NCBI GenBank assembly: GCA_903831295.1
Contig: CAIKXA010000055.1
Location: 1 to 37,882 of the forward strand
DNA length: 37,882 nucleotides
Source of the DNA: an uncultured bacterium
GTDB lineage: Bacteria; Planctomycetota; Phycisphaerae; Phycisphaerales; SM1A02
Direction of reading: 5' to 3'
Each line of letters begins with the position of its first letter. The first letter of the stretch is position 1. Positions 1-8,020 of this stretch are shown here, piece after piece. Position numbers and translations under genes: made by a program. The notes under the pieces were generated by a model that saw only the letters and a program-made list of their open reading frames with translations, did no database searches and had not been told where the DNA came from.

Positions 1-244
1 CACATCTTTCATCTCTGGCTACAAGCCACAGTTCTACTTCCGTACTTCAGACATCACCGGTCGCATTGAGCTCATCAAGGAAGGCGTTGAGTCGAAGGAC
101 TTGATGTGCATGCCTGGCGACAATATCACCATGCGCGTTGATCTTGAAGGCAAGGGCGTCGCTATGGAAGTTGGAACACGTTTCGCCGTCCGTGAGGGTG
201 GTCGAACCGTGGGTTCAGGTGTTTGCACGAAGATCAATCTGTAA
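1..244 (+). CDS. tuf: Elongation factor Tu, C-terminal end (partial)
   Basis: This is the last 80 codons of EF-Tu, the GTPase that brings aminoacyl-tRNA to the ribosome; the gene enters from before the window. The visible part is the C-terminal beta-barrel (domain 3), with the family stretches [21 protein letters not shown] and the ending [14 protein letters not shown], finishing at TAA 242-244. The translation matches EF-Tu throughout with no break. It is followed by rpmG, tRNA-Trp, secE and nusG, the usual bacterial tuf-secE-nusG neighbourhood. Identification is certain; whether the genome has a second tuf copy cannot be seen. Confidence 0.97.
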   Translation, partial: TSFISGYKPQFYFRTSDITGRIELIKEGVESKDLMCMPGDNITMRVDLEGKGVAMEVGTRFAVREGGRTVGSGVCTKINL

Positions 245-256
245 GTTTCATCCTGT

Positions 257-289
257 CTGTTCCCGCTGACCACGTGTCGGCGGGAACAG
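257..289 (+). terminator. Strong hairpin between tuf and rpmG
   Basis: A 14-bp stem (257-270 with 276-289, one G-T pair) encloses a 5-nt loop, CACGT. It begins 12 bases after the tuf stop. The sequence after it is ATGGGATTTATC, without a clear T-run, so it may be a weak or factor-assisted terminator, a processing site or an mRNA stabiliser separating tuf from the genes downstream. The stem is plain in the sequence; the role is inferred. Confidence 0.55.
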
Positions 290-326
290 ATGGGATTTAT
301 CAAAGGCCTCAGGCCTGGAGTTTGTC

Positions 327-506
327 ATGGCTAAAAAATCTCTCGATCGCGAATATGTTTGGCTTCAATGCACCGAAACCGGTGACTTGAATTACCGCAC
401 CGAAATCCGCGTGAAGGGCGGAATTTCCGAACGAGTGAAAGAAGGCTTTAAAAAGTTTTCGCCACGACTTCGCAAGCACACCCTTCACAAAATCAAGCGC
501 AAGTAA
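327..506 (+). CDS. rpmG: 50S ribosomal protein L33
   Basis: A 59-residue basic protein of the large ribosomal subunit. It begins MAKKSLDREYVWLQC and ends with FKKFSPRLRKHTLHKIKRK, matching the L33 signature (a short beta-sheet protein with a conserved PRLRKHT-type end). Only one cysteine is present, so it is the zinc-independent (C-minus) form and not the four-cysteine form. GGAG at 317-320 lies 6 bases before the ATG. It sits between tuf and tRNA-Trp/secE, where rpmG is often found. It is easily missed because it is shorter than 60 codons. Confidence 0.93.
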   Translation: MAKKSLDREYVWLQCTETGDLNYRTEIRVKGGISERVKEGFKKFSPRLRKHTLHKIKRK

Positions 507-532
507 GGATCTCAATCTTTGCTCACGCATAA

Positions 533-605
533 ACGTCGGTAGCTCAGCTGGTAGAGCAGCGGATTCCAAATCCGCAGGTCGCGGGTTCGATCCCCTCCCG
601 GCGTG
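533..605 (+). tRNA. trnW: tRNA-Trp (anticodon CCA)
   Basis: A full cloverleaf folds by eye. The acceptor arm is 533-539 with 598-604 (one G-T pair) and the discriminator is G605. The D stem is 542-545/554-557. The anticodon stem is 559-563/571-575 with loop TTCCAAA, giving anticodon CCA at 566-568. The T arm is 581-585/593-597 with loop TTCGATC. The 3' CCA is not encoded. The T stem has one C-T mismatch (582/596). The place between rpmG and secE is the common one for tRNA-Trp. Confidence 0.95.
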
Positions 606-662
606 TTTGACAGCCTTTTGGTCGGCGTGTTTGGCGTTACTCATTCATTTTGAAAGTTCAAT

Positions 663-1073
663 ATGGCAAGCGCAATTAAAAAATTTGGTCAAGGCTATTG
701 GACCCGAGTAATGTCCGTTGTTGGCTTTGGTTTGGTGGCCGTGCTTGGCGCGATTTGGCTTTGGCGCATGTTGGAAACTGTGAACGTGGGCTTTCCCGCG
801 ATCTATCTTGCCAGCGGCGTGGCGACATTATTTTTGGCAATTATTGGCGCCGCCATCTGGTGGTTTGTGGGTTGGAACGCCCGCAGCGTTGACTTTCTTG
901 TAGCCACTGAAGGCGAAATGAAAAAAGTGAATTGGTCCACCAGGCACGAGCTTGTTGGAAGCACGGTTGTGGTGATCGCGGTGGTCATCATCATCTCACT
1001 GTTCTGTTGGTTGTTTGACTTTATCTTTTCAACCCTGTTCGTCTGGATGAAAGTTTTGGACATGAGGAGCTGA
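663..1073 (+). CDS. secE: Preprotein translocase subunit SecE
   Basis: A 136-residue inner-membrane protein, the SecE clamp of the SecYEG channel. Two hydrophobic helices lie at about residues 16-34 and 45-69. The conserved SecE core follows: an amphipathic segment containing EGEMKKVNWSTRHEL (about 82-96) and the essential transmembrane helix (about 98-128). The three-helix layout resembles the longer enterobacterial SecE and not the one-helix minimal form. It is placed 5 bp before nusG, the near-universal secE-nusG pair, so co-transcription is expected. No clear Shine-Dalgarno precedes the ATG. Confidence 0.92.
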   Translation: MASAIKKFGQGYWTRVMSVVGFGLVAVLGAIWLWRMLETVNVGFPAIYLASGVATLFLAIIGAAIWWFVGWNARSVDFLVATEGEMKKVNWSTRHELVGSTVVVIAVVIIISLFCWLFDFIFSTLFVWMKVLDMRS

Positions 1074-1078
1074 TCGAC

Positions 1079-1906
1079 ATGCTGTCAGAAGAATCACCAA
1101 ATAACGAAAATCATGATGAAGTCAGCGGCGATGCCGCGGCCAAGACCAAAAATCTTTCCGCTGGACTGAGCGCGCTTCGAAGCACCGGTCCATTGAAGGG
1201 CGGCGTGGCCACAAGTCGCGCGTATGAAGCTGCGAGCACAAAGAACAAGGGCACGCCAATGTTGGCGCCACCAACGATGTCCGCCGCGGAAATGACCGCC
1301 AACGGAACGCTCACACCGGTGGATCCCGACAGCGAGTTGCCGATGTATCGCGACGGCATGGATTGGTTCGTGCTACGCGTCGCAAGCAACAAGGAAAATT
1401 CCGTTCAGTCAACGCTGGAGCGCAAGGTTCAAATTGAAGGCATGAAGCATTTGGTTGGTCGCATCATGGTGCCAACCGAAAAGACCAAGACCATCAAGGC
1501 CGGCAAGCAACGCGTGACGGAGACAAAGTTGTATCCCGGCTACGTGTTTGTTGAAATGAAGTTGGAGCCGGACGGACGCATTCCACAAGACGTGTTTTTC
1601 TTGATCAAGGAAACAACGGGCGTGGGCGATTTCGTGGGTACAGCTGGTCGGCCAACGCCAATGGCGCCGCCAGAAGTTGAGAAGATGTTGTTTGACAGCA
1701 AGAAGCCTGATGAATCACCGACCGTGCGCATGGAGTTTGTGAAGGGCGACGCGGTTGTGATCAAGGAAGGTCCGTTCCAAAATTACGAGGGAACGGTGGA
1801 CGAAACATTGCCTGAGAAGGGCTTGGTTCGCGTGTTGGTTACCATCTTCGGTCGTCAGGCTCCTGTTGAGCTTGAGTATTGGCAAATTGCCAAGGCTGAA
1901 AAGTAA
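1079..1906 (+). CDS. nusG: Transcription termination/antitermination protein NusG
   Basis: NusG binds RNA polymerase, suppresses pausing and links it to Rho or to the ribosome. The 275-residue product has an NGN domain at about 95-206 (DWFVLRVASNKENSV ... YPGYVFVEM ... FLIKETTGVGDFVG) and a KOW domain at about 219-275 (FVKGDAVVIKEGPFQNYEGTV ... FGRQAPVELEY). About 94 residues precede the NGN domain; they are polar, rich in Ala, Thr, Ser and Pro, and probably disordered. Typical NusG is about 180 residues, so this is an extended form. GAGGAG lies upstream of the ATG within the secE end, which supports this start and translational coupling. Confidence 0.95.
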   Translation: MLSEESPNNENHDEVSGDAAAKTKNLSAGLSALRSTGPLKGGVATSRAYEAASTKNKGTPMLAPPTMSAAEMTANGTLTPVDPDSELPMYRDGMDWFVLRVASNKENSVQSTLERKVQIEGMKHLVGRIMVPTEKTKTIKAGKQRVTETKLYPGYVFVEMKLEPDGRIPQDVFFLIKETTGVGDFVGTAGRPTPMAPPEVEKMLFDSKKPDESPTVRMEFVKGDAVVIKEGPFQNYEGTVDETLPEKGLVRVLVTIFGRQAPVELEYWQIAKAEK

Positions 1907-1945
1907 GCACCGGGTTACATCGTATTTGAAATGGGAGCAGCTCTT

Positions 1946-2542
1946 ATGCAACGAATCGGATCCACATTTGTGCTCGCAATTGTGTTTGCTTCTGCTCTGA
2001 TTATTGCGCTCACTGGTTGCACTGCTGGCGCCACCTATCCACCAACAGCTGGCAGGACAACGCTTTCTCCATCCACTCCACCATGCCCGCAACTTATGGC
2101 TAGCGGTTTGCGCTATGCGCAACAACGTCTAGCGCCAGCCGGTGAAATTCTTGTTTTCAATTTGCCGCCGCAAACAGCGCAATATGTTTGGGATGATGTT
2201 GCATTGAAGCTTGGCGAAGGCTCGCGCCCCATGACTGCCAGCGACACCACAGGCATGACGCTGCAACAACTTCGCCTGAATGGCAGCATGGCGGAAGTTG
2301 ATGTGATCTACGTCACCACCGAGGGTGTTTGGCAAATGGCAACCGTGCATTTAGAAGGCGCGTTCGGCGTGGAATTTCGTCCGTCATTTGTGCAGCGTTG
2401 GCTGATTCCAGTGGAAAAGCCAGCGTTCAACCCACCTCTTGTTGGATCTTTTGACGATGCTCCGGAGTCGCCTGCTTCGTCGCCAATTATTCCAAGCACG
2501 CCAACTCCCGCTGTTTCCACAGAGCCAGCGCCCCAGCACTGA
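1946..2542 (+). CDS. Putative lipoprotein of unknown function
   Basis: A 198-residue product begins with a classical lipoprotein signal: Met-Gln-Arg, a hydrophobic run and the lipobox LTGC with the modified Cys at residue 25. The ATG at 1946 is preferred over the ATG at 1931 because GGGAG (1933-1937) lies 8 bases before it. The mature part has no motif I recognise; its end (about 175-198) is Pro/Ser/Thr-rich and probably unstructured. It starts 39 bp after nusG on the same strand and may be read from the same transcript. An outer-membrane or periplasmic anchor is inferred from the lipobox only. Confidence 0.7.
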   Translation: MQRIGSTFVLAIVFASALIIALTGCTAGATYPPTAGRTTLSPSTPPCPQLMASGLRYAQQRLAPAGEILVFNLPPQTAQYVWDDVALKLGEGSRPMTASDTTGMTLQQLRLNGSMAEVDVIYVTTEGVWQMATVHLEGAFGVEFRPSFVQRWLIPVEKPAFNPPLVGSFDDAPESPASSPIIPSTPTPAVSTEPAPQH

Positions 2543-2590
2543 TTTTACGAATTGCTCGGAACTTTTGCCGCTCTTTCGTAGCATCTGAGT

Positions 2591-3616
2591 GTGAAACCGC
2601 ACTCGCCCGCATCCAAGTTGATTCATAATGTATTGCATCAAGAATGCGAGTCGGCGCACAGAAGATTGGCGCAAGCCATGGGTGACGCTGAGCGTGATCA
2701 AGTAGAGGGCATTCGCGGATATAGGCGAGCCGTGAAAAAAATTCGTTGCGCGTTGCAATTAACCGCCGGCGGTTTGGGTTTGGAAAAACGCAAAGAGCTC
2801 GATGCTCAGTGGGCGTCGCTGGCGCGGCGACTGGGAGTTATGCGGGACAGGGACGCGCGCGATAAAAAGATCAATGAAATTATTTCGCTGTTGCCAGTTC
2901 ATGCGCAAGAAGGCGCACGCTTAGCGTGGGTTGGCGTTGCGCATTCGTTGAATTTTTTAGAAGCGCGCAACGCAACGGCGCCAAAATTAGGGACAGTGAT
3001 TTCTAGCCATGATCACCGCGAAGTGCTTGAAGGTTTAGCCAGCGACACAGAGCGCATGATTTTGGCGACGGAAGCGATTCGATTTTCCGATCTTTCTCCG
3101 CAGATGGTGGCGGGCTCGGTTGAACATCTTTGGAATCGCGCGCAAAGGCAGGCGCGCAAATCATGGGATGGTCGTGATCAGACTTGGTTGCACGCATTGC
3201 GCAAGCGAGTTCAACGCGCGCATATTGCGTTTCGACTTCTACGCGCGCAGGGTGGCGAGCGTGGTTTAGAGGTTGAGAAACGCTTGGATGCGGCGGCAAA
3301 GGCAATGGGGGAATTTCGTGACGCGTGCATGCTTGAATCGCAGTTGCGAGACCATTTCGCGCAAGTGGGATTTGTGCAAACGGCGCCAACACAAACAACG
3401 CTCCAATATATTTTTCCCGCGCAAGAACAACTATCGCAAGCGCCCGCACCAACTCCGCTTTCGGAAATTATTACCCCACTTGAAATGCTTCGAAATCAGG
3501 TTTCACAAACCGCGCTTGCGGCCGCCACGGAATCACACAAATTGGTCACGAAGGCTTTTAAATTAAGCATCAAAAAAACCTTAAGGCACATCGCGCTGCA
3601 AATCCGCGCATTGTGA
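2591..3616 (+). CDS. CHAD domain protein
   Basis: A 341-residue, Arg/Lys-rich, mostly helical cytoplasmic protein. Two similar halves carry the CHAD pattern. The first half has VEGIRGYRRAVKKIRCALQL followed by LARRLGVMRDRDARDKKI. The second has TWLHALRKRVQRAHIAFRLL followed by AAKAMGEFRDACMLESQL. CHAD domains are alpha-helical, contain conserved histidines and basic residues and are known to bind polyphosphate; they are often associated with granules or with CYTH phosphatases. No CYTH domain or ppk gene is adjacent. The start is GTG at 2591; the stop lies about 80 bp before proS. Confidence 0.75.
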   Translation: MKPHSPASKLIHNVLHQECESAHRRLAQAMGDAERDQVEGIRGYRRAVKKIRCALQLTAGGLGLEKRKELDAQWASLARRLGVMRDRDARDKKINEIISLLPVHAQEGARLAWVGVAHSLNFLEARNATAPKLGTVISSHDHREVLEGLASDTERMILATEAIRFSDLSPQMVAGSVEHLWNRAQRQARKSWDGRDQTWLHALRKRVQRAHIAFRLLRAQGGERGLEVEKRLDAAAKAMGEFRDACMLESQLRDHFAQVGFVQTAPTQTTLQYIFPAQEQLSQAPAPTPLSEIITPLEMLRNQVSQTALAAATESHKLVTKAFKLSIKKTLRHIALQIRAL

Positions 3617-3696
3617 GCGGCAACATAAATCCCACTGAATCCCAACGCACCGCGTGCAATTTGCCGTGGCGTGTTACCTTGGAGGTTGGTCCACCA

Positions 3697-5250
3697 ATGA
3701 ATCAATCAGCAAAAAATCAAAACGTCAAAGTACAAACCGCAATCAATCCCACCCGCGAGCAAAATTATTCCGAGTGGTATCAGCAAGTGGTCAAGGCCGC
3801 TGATTTGGCGGAAACCAGCGCTGTGCGTGGTTGCATGGTGATCAAGCCGTGGGGTTACGCCATTTGGGAAAATATCCAGCGCACGCTGGACAAAATGTTC
3901 AAGGCAACTGGCCACAAGAACGCTTACTTTCCATTATTCATTCCGCTTTCATTTTTGGAAAAAGAGGCCGCACACGTGGACGGTTTCGCCAAAGAGTGCG
4001 CCGTGGTGACTCATCATCGCCTTCAAATGAAAGATGGAAAGTTGGTGCCAACCGGCGAGTTGGATGAGCCTTTGATTGTTCGCCCAACCAGTGAAACAAT
4101 TATTGGCGCGAGTTTTTCAAAGTGGGTTGAGAGTTACCGCGATCTTCCGCTGTTGATCAATCAATGGGCCAATGTTGTTCGTTGGGAAATGCGCACGCGT
4201 TTATTTCTGCGCACCACGGAATTTTTGTGGCAAGAGGGTCACACCGCGCATGCGACGGAGGCGGAGGCGCGTGAGGAAACTATGAAGATGCTTGATGTGT
4301 ATGCGGACTTCGCCGAGCAATGGATGGCCATGCCCGTGATTAAAGGCCGCAAGACAGATGGTGAGAGATTTCCTGGCGCCGTGGATACGTTTTCCATCGA
4401 ATCAATGATGCAAGATCGCAAGGCTTTGCAAGCAGGAACCAGCCATTTTCTTGGGCAAAATTTTGCCAAAGCCAGTGAAATTAAATTCTTGGATCAGGCT
4501 GGTCAATTGCAACATGCATGGACAACTAGTTGGGGCGTGAGCACGCGCTTGGTGGGCGGACTCATTATGACGCACGCCGATGATGATGGATTGATTGTTC
4601 CGCCGCGACTTGCACCCACGCACTTTGTGATTCTTCCGATCACTCCCAAGCCTGAAACGCAAGCCGCTGTTCTTGAGGCTTGTCACAAACTTGCGGCGCG
4701 ATTGAGTGAAATTGCATACGCCGGTCGCACAATTGAGGTGGAAGTTGACACGCGCGATTTGCGCGGCGGTGACAAGATGTGGAGTTGGGTGAAGAAGGGC
4801 GCGCCAGTTCGTATTGAAGTTGGTCCGCGTGATTTAGAACAAGGCGTTGTAAGCATGTCGCGGCGAGACCGCGGCGTGAAGGAGAAAGAAAGTATTTCGC
4901 CAGACGCTTTGGTGGCCGGAGCAGTGAAGTTGCTTGAGGAAATTCAATCAGGCATGTTGGCAAAGGCCAAGGCGTTTCGAGATGCCAACACCAAGACCAT
5001 TGATGATCCAAAGGAGTTCCGCGAGTACTTCACTCCCAAGACCGCCGAAAGCGAAAATTCGCCAACGGAAATTCACGGCGGTTTTGCCAACTGCCGCTTT
5101 GCCATGGACGCTGAGGCGGAGGCCAAATTGAAGAACGAACTGGGTGTCACTGTTCGCGTGGTGCCTATGGATGACGCCACAGATCCTGGCCCATGCATTT
5201 TGACGGGCAAGCCAGCCCAGCGGCGCGTGTTGTTTGCAAAGTCATATTGA
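3697..5250 (+). CDS. proS: Prolyl-tRNA synthetase, archaeal/eukaryotic type
   Basis: This class II synthetase charges tRNA-Pro. The 517-residue size and layout fit the archaeal/eukaryotic-type ProRS without the bacterial editing insertion. The class II core is clear: VRPTSETIIGASFSKW, then INQWANVVRWEMR with LRTTEFLWQEGHTAHAT (motif 2 region) and AWTTSWGVSTRLVGGLI (motif 3). An anticodon-binding domain follows at about 325-430, and the C-terminal module ends in RRVLFAKSY with the typical final Tyr. In that module two of the four usual zinc cysteines are replaced (NCRFAMD and PCILT). The ATG at 3697 has GGAGG at 3681-3685; the open frame continues upstream to 3613 but lacks an equally good site. 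Confidence 0.93.
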   Translation: MNQSAKNQNVKVQTAINPTREQNYSEWYQQVVKAADLAETSAVRGCMVIKPWGYAIWENIQRTLDKMFKATGHKNAYFPLFIPLSFLEKEAAHVDGFAKECAVVTHHRLQMKDGKLVPTGELDEPLIVRPTSETIIGASFSKWVESYRDLPLLINQWANVVRWEMRTRLFLRTTEFLWQEGHTAHATEAEAREETMKMLDVYADFAEQWMAMPVIKGRKTDGERFPGAVDTFSIESMMQDRKALQAGTSHFLGQNFAKASEIKFLDQAGQLQHAWTTSWGVSTRLVGGLIMTHADDDGLIVPPRLAPTHFVILPITPKPETQAAVLEACHKLAARLSEIAYAGRTIEVEVDTRDLRGGDKMWSWVKKGAPVRIEVGPRDLEQGVVSMSRRDRGVKEKESISPDALVAGAVKLLEEIQSGMLAKAKAFRDANTKTIDDPKEFREYFTPKTAESENSPTEIHGGFANCRFAMDAEAEAKLKNELGVTVRVVPMDDATDPGPCILTGKPAQRRVLFAKSY

Positions 5251-5573
5251 TCCAGTTTCACCCACGGGGTGATCTGGGCGCCTGAACGCGCTGCTTTTCA
5301 TGAATCTCCAGCCTTCATTGGTGAGGCAATTGCTTTGTTTTTTCCCGTCATATTTTGGCGCAAGGCCTCTCGGCAGAATTCGGGTTAGTTGGGATTCAGT
5401 TCAGTAGCCCATAACAGAATTTTTCCACAGGTTTTCCACCGCAAATGCTTATTTTATATTGATTTCGATCGCAAAATTTGCAACCTGACTGGCTTGTTGT
5501 GCGGACTAATAGATGTTGGGATTGCCGAAGTAATTTGTTTTGCTTCAAGTTGAGGTTGAGGAAAAAGGACATC
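5251..5573 (+). other. 323-bp non-coding stretch between proS and the PEP-CTERM-like gene
   Basis: No convincing gene is seen here. The stretch holds an imperfect hairpin just after proS, two tandem DnaA-box-like words (5421-5440), an A/T-rich patch (about 5440-5480) and the presumed 5' leader of the exported-protein gene. A 34-codon frame from the ATG near 5300 has no ribosome-binding site and no recognisable product. No promoter with both hexamers could be assigned with confidence. Confidence 0.5.
5252..5278 (+). terminator. Possible weak terminator hairpin after proS
   Basis: CCAG and TCACCC (5252-5263, with a small internal loop) pair with GGGTGA and CTGG (5266-5278). The hairpin begins right behind the proS stop. 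No T-run follows directly (GCGCCTGAACGCGCTGCTTTT), so efficient intrinsic termination is doubtful. Confidence 0.3.
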
Positions 5574-6236
5574 ATGAAAATCTGTTTTGCTCCAATTTTT
5601 GCCATTGCGGCTTTCATACCTTGCGCGGAGGCAGGGTTTGTGAACCCGGTGATTCCTTCTTGGCGCGGCGCGGCCGGCACCGAGTACATGGGATGGGAAA
5701 ATTTTACATCAGCATATGGCGGCGCCAATCTTCCAGATGCGCCCAATAGCGACAACCTTGGTGGTCTTTACAACTTTGGAGCAGGGGCAGTGCTTACGAG
5801 CACGCAGAATATTTACGGAACAACAGCTCCTTTGTTTATTTCCATGCTTGGCGGTATGGCAACGGCTTCTAAAAATCCGCTTGAAGTTGTTTTAAATATT
5901 TCCGCCGCTGGCTCAGTTATTGATTTGAACAGCATCGCACTTACGCTCATGGATAATGGTGGTGGCGTGCTTCGGCTTAATCCCAGACTGGCCGAGATTC
6001 GATCTGATCAACCATTTTCATTTGGTGGTCGCGTGCAAACGTTGTCCTTCTCTTGGAATCTTCAGCCAAATCTCATTGCCGCTACTCAGTGGCAAATAAA
6101 CTTTTCTGGCACCGGTCCCAACACTTCGTTGGATGCCGTGTCGCTAGACATGAACTTCATACCCGCGCCTGGAGCACTGTCCGTGCTGGCCATGCTCTGT
6201 GGTGTTGGGGTGAATTGTGGGAGGCGTCGTCTGTAA
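5574..6236 (+). CDS. Exported PEP-CTERM-like protein
   Basis: A 220-residue product with an N-terminal signal peptide (hydrophobic run to about residue 20, AEA before the likely cut) and a mature part rich in Gly, Asn and Ser that looks beta-rich. The C terminus has the tripartite sorting signal: PAPG at 197-200, a hydrophobic helix ALSVLAMLCGVGV and a basic end GRRRL. This is the PAP-type variant of PEP-CTERM, handled by exosortase systems that process exported proteins. No exosortase gene is in the window. The ATG at 5574 is chosen because the signal peptide begins there and AAAGGA lies just upstream. The adhesive or surface role is unknown. A good terminator follows. Confidence 0.72.
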   Translation: MKICFAPIFAIAAFIPCAEAGFVNPVIPSWRGAAGTEYMGWENFTSAYGGANLPDAPNSDNLGGLYNFGAGAVLTSTQNIYGTTAPLFISMLGGMATASKNPLEVVLNISAAGSVIDLNSIALTLMDNGGGVLRLNPRLAEIRSDQPFSFGGRVQTLSFSWNLQPNLIAATQWQINFSGTGPNTSLDAVSLDMNFIPAPGALSVLAMLCGVGVNCGRRRL

Positions 6237-6269
6237 AGACGATTTAGCCTCGTCCACGCCCTTTTTTGA

Positions 6270-6311
6270 GCAGGCGGGTCCAGACAACTGGGCCCGTCTG
6301 CTTGATTTTTA
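6270..6311 (+). terminator. Rho-independent terminator after the PEP-CTERM-like gene
   Basis: A 12-bp GC-rich stem (6270-6281 with 6290-6301; two G-T pairs) has an 8-nt loop and is followed by TTGATTTTTAG. It lies 34 bases after the stop codon. On the opposite strand no T-run follows, so it probably acts only on the plus-strand gene. Confidence 0.8.
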
Positions 6312-6355
6312 GGGGCTTCTTGTTTTTGAAAAAGTAGATGAAGCTAGAACGTTGC

Positions 6356-7900
6356 TTAAGTGGGCGTGGATTCGATGCGCGGGTACAACGCAACTTTAGT
6401 CACCGCGCAGCCAGTTTTGAGCAAGCCCCAGCGCGATCGAATATCCCAAGAGGTATCTGCGGGTACGCCAAGTTGAGCTGAAAACTCACCCATCTTTTGT
6501 GGCAAAAAGGCTTCCAAAAGAAGTGATGCAATGCGAACACTTTCAAGGCACTGGGCAAGAATGGATGCCACGCGCGCGCGTTGCGCGGGGTCCTTGGCCA
6601 ACTTAAATGGTTCAGTTTGATTGATGAACACATCAACATCGCGCAGCAATTTCATGGCGTCATCAGCGGCGTCAGCCAATTGAAACTGATCGAAGTGTTT
6701 TTGCCAATCAGCCACGGCTTGTTCGCAACGCGCTGGCCAAACTCCGCCACGCTCAATGTCTTCAGGCATTTGGCCGTTGAATGTTTTGGCGATCATTGCC
6801 GTAACGCGGCTAGAGCAATTGCCTACCGTGTTCACCAAATCCGCGGTGTATGTTTCGTGAAACGCGTTGGCGCGAAAATCGGCGTCGGTCGCGTCAATGG
6901 GACCGCGCGTCAGCATGAACCAGCGCCAAGCATCAAGCCCATAGCGCGCGATGTAATTTTCAATTGTTGGTAGATCAATGAAGTTGCCCAAACTCTTGCT
7001 CATTTTTTTACCTTCGCTAATCCAGAAACTATGCGCGTGGATATTTTTAGGCAGAGGCAAATCAAGAGCCATCAACATGGCGGGCCAAATCACGGCATGA
7101 AACCAGAGAATTTCCTTCCCAATCACATGCCAATCTGCGGGCCAATATTTTGCGCGCGGATTTTTGTCGGAAACATCGCTGTAATCCAACGCAGTGATGT
7201 AATTAAACAGCGCGTCGATCCACACATAAATCACATGTCCGGGATCGCCAGGCATGGGAATACCCCACGTGAAATTGGTGCGCGTCATTGGAACGTCTTG
7301 CAAGCCTTCGCGAAGGCGTCCAACCACTTCATTCATGCGCGCGCTGGGCTGCACAAAATTTGGTTGGCTTTCAAAGTGCGCCTTCAAGCGGTCGCTGAAG
7401 GCGCTCAGTTTGAAATACCAATTCTGTTCTTTGGCGCGCACCAATGGTTGGCCATTGATCGGACTTTTATATTCGCATTCTTTCGCGCGCGTGTCGGTGA
7501 GATATTCCTCTTGGCCCTCGTCGTACCAACCCTCAAAGGAACCTTTGTACAGCGCGCCAGATTTTTGCAGACGTTCAATAAAATTTTGCACCTGGCGTTC
7601 ATGCCTAGGTTCAGTTGTTCGGATGAAATCTGTGTTGGTGATCTGAAATAGTGGAAGAATTCGCTGAAATTCGGCGGCATTTTTGTCCGCCCATGCTTGC
7701 GGCGTGACATTGTGCTCGGCTGCGGATTTTTCAACCTTCACCCCGTGCTCATCTGTGCCAGTTAGAAAAAACACATCGCAATTTTGTAAGCGCATGGCTC
7801 GCGCCCAGGCGTCGCACAAAGTTGTGGTGAAGATGTGCCCAATATGCGGGCGATCATTGACGTAATAAATTGGAGTGGTAATACAGGCAGTGCGGGTCAT
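6356..7900 (-). CDS. metG: Methionyl-tRNA synthetase (short form)
   Basis: This class I synthetase charges tRNA-Met. The nucleotide-binding signature is RPHIGHIFTTTL (HIGH, about residues 19-22) and the second is EGKKMSKSLGN (KMSKS). VIYVWIDALFNYITAL and LTGTDEHGVKVEKSA are typical MetRS segments. The connective insert keeps only one Cys (AKECEYK), so it is a form without the zinc knuckle. At 514 residues it ends after the anticodon-binding helices, without the C-terminal EMAPII-like tRNA-binding domain of longer MetRS. The ATG gives the expected short N-terminal lead (MTRTACITTPIYYVNDRPH). The gene is convergent with the PEP-CTERM-like gene. Confidence 0.95.
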   Translation of the reverse strand: MTRTACITTPIYYVNDRPHIGHIFTTTLCDAWARAMRLQNCDVFFLTGTDEHGVKVEKSAAEHNVTPQAWADKNAAEFQRILPLFQITNTDFIRTTEPRHERQVQNFIERLQKSGALYKGSFEGWYDEGQEEYLTDTRAKECEYKSPINGQPLVRAKEQNWYFKLSAFSDRLKAHFESQPNFVQPSARMNEVVGRLREGLQDVPMTRTNFTWGIPMPGDPGHVIYVWIDALFNYITALDYSDVSDKNPRAKYWPADWHVIGKEILWFHAVIWPAMLMALDLPLPKNIHAHSFWISEGKKMSKSLGNFIDLPTIENYIARYGLDAWRWFMLTRGPIDATDADFRANAFHETYTADLVNTVGNCSSRVTAMIAKTFNGQMPEDIERGGVWPARCEQAVADWQKHFDQFQLADAADDAMKLLRDVDVFINQTEPFKLAKDPAQRARVASILAQCLESVRIASLLLEAFLPQKMGEFSAQLGVPADTSWDIRSRWGLLKTGCAVTKVALYPRIESTPT

Positions 7901-8020
7901 AGCGTGCAGTCTAATTAGTTCACGACAATGCAGTGAGCGATTTATAAAATTGCGCCAAAGACCAATCCCAATATGTTTTGCCCTAAACGGACTCGCTTCA
8001 ATAAAAACAATGTGAAATTT

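Noticed and set aside
5300-5405. A 34-codon frame between proS and the PEP-CTERM-like gene
   Set aside because: No ribosome-binding site and no recognisable product; composition looks non-coding.
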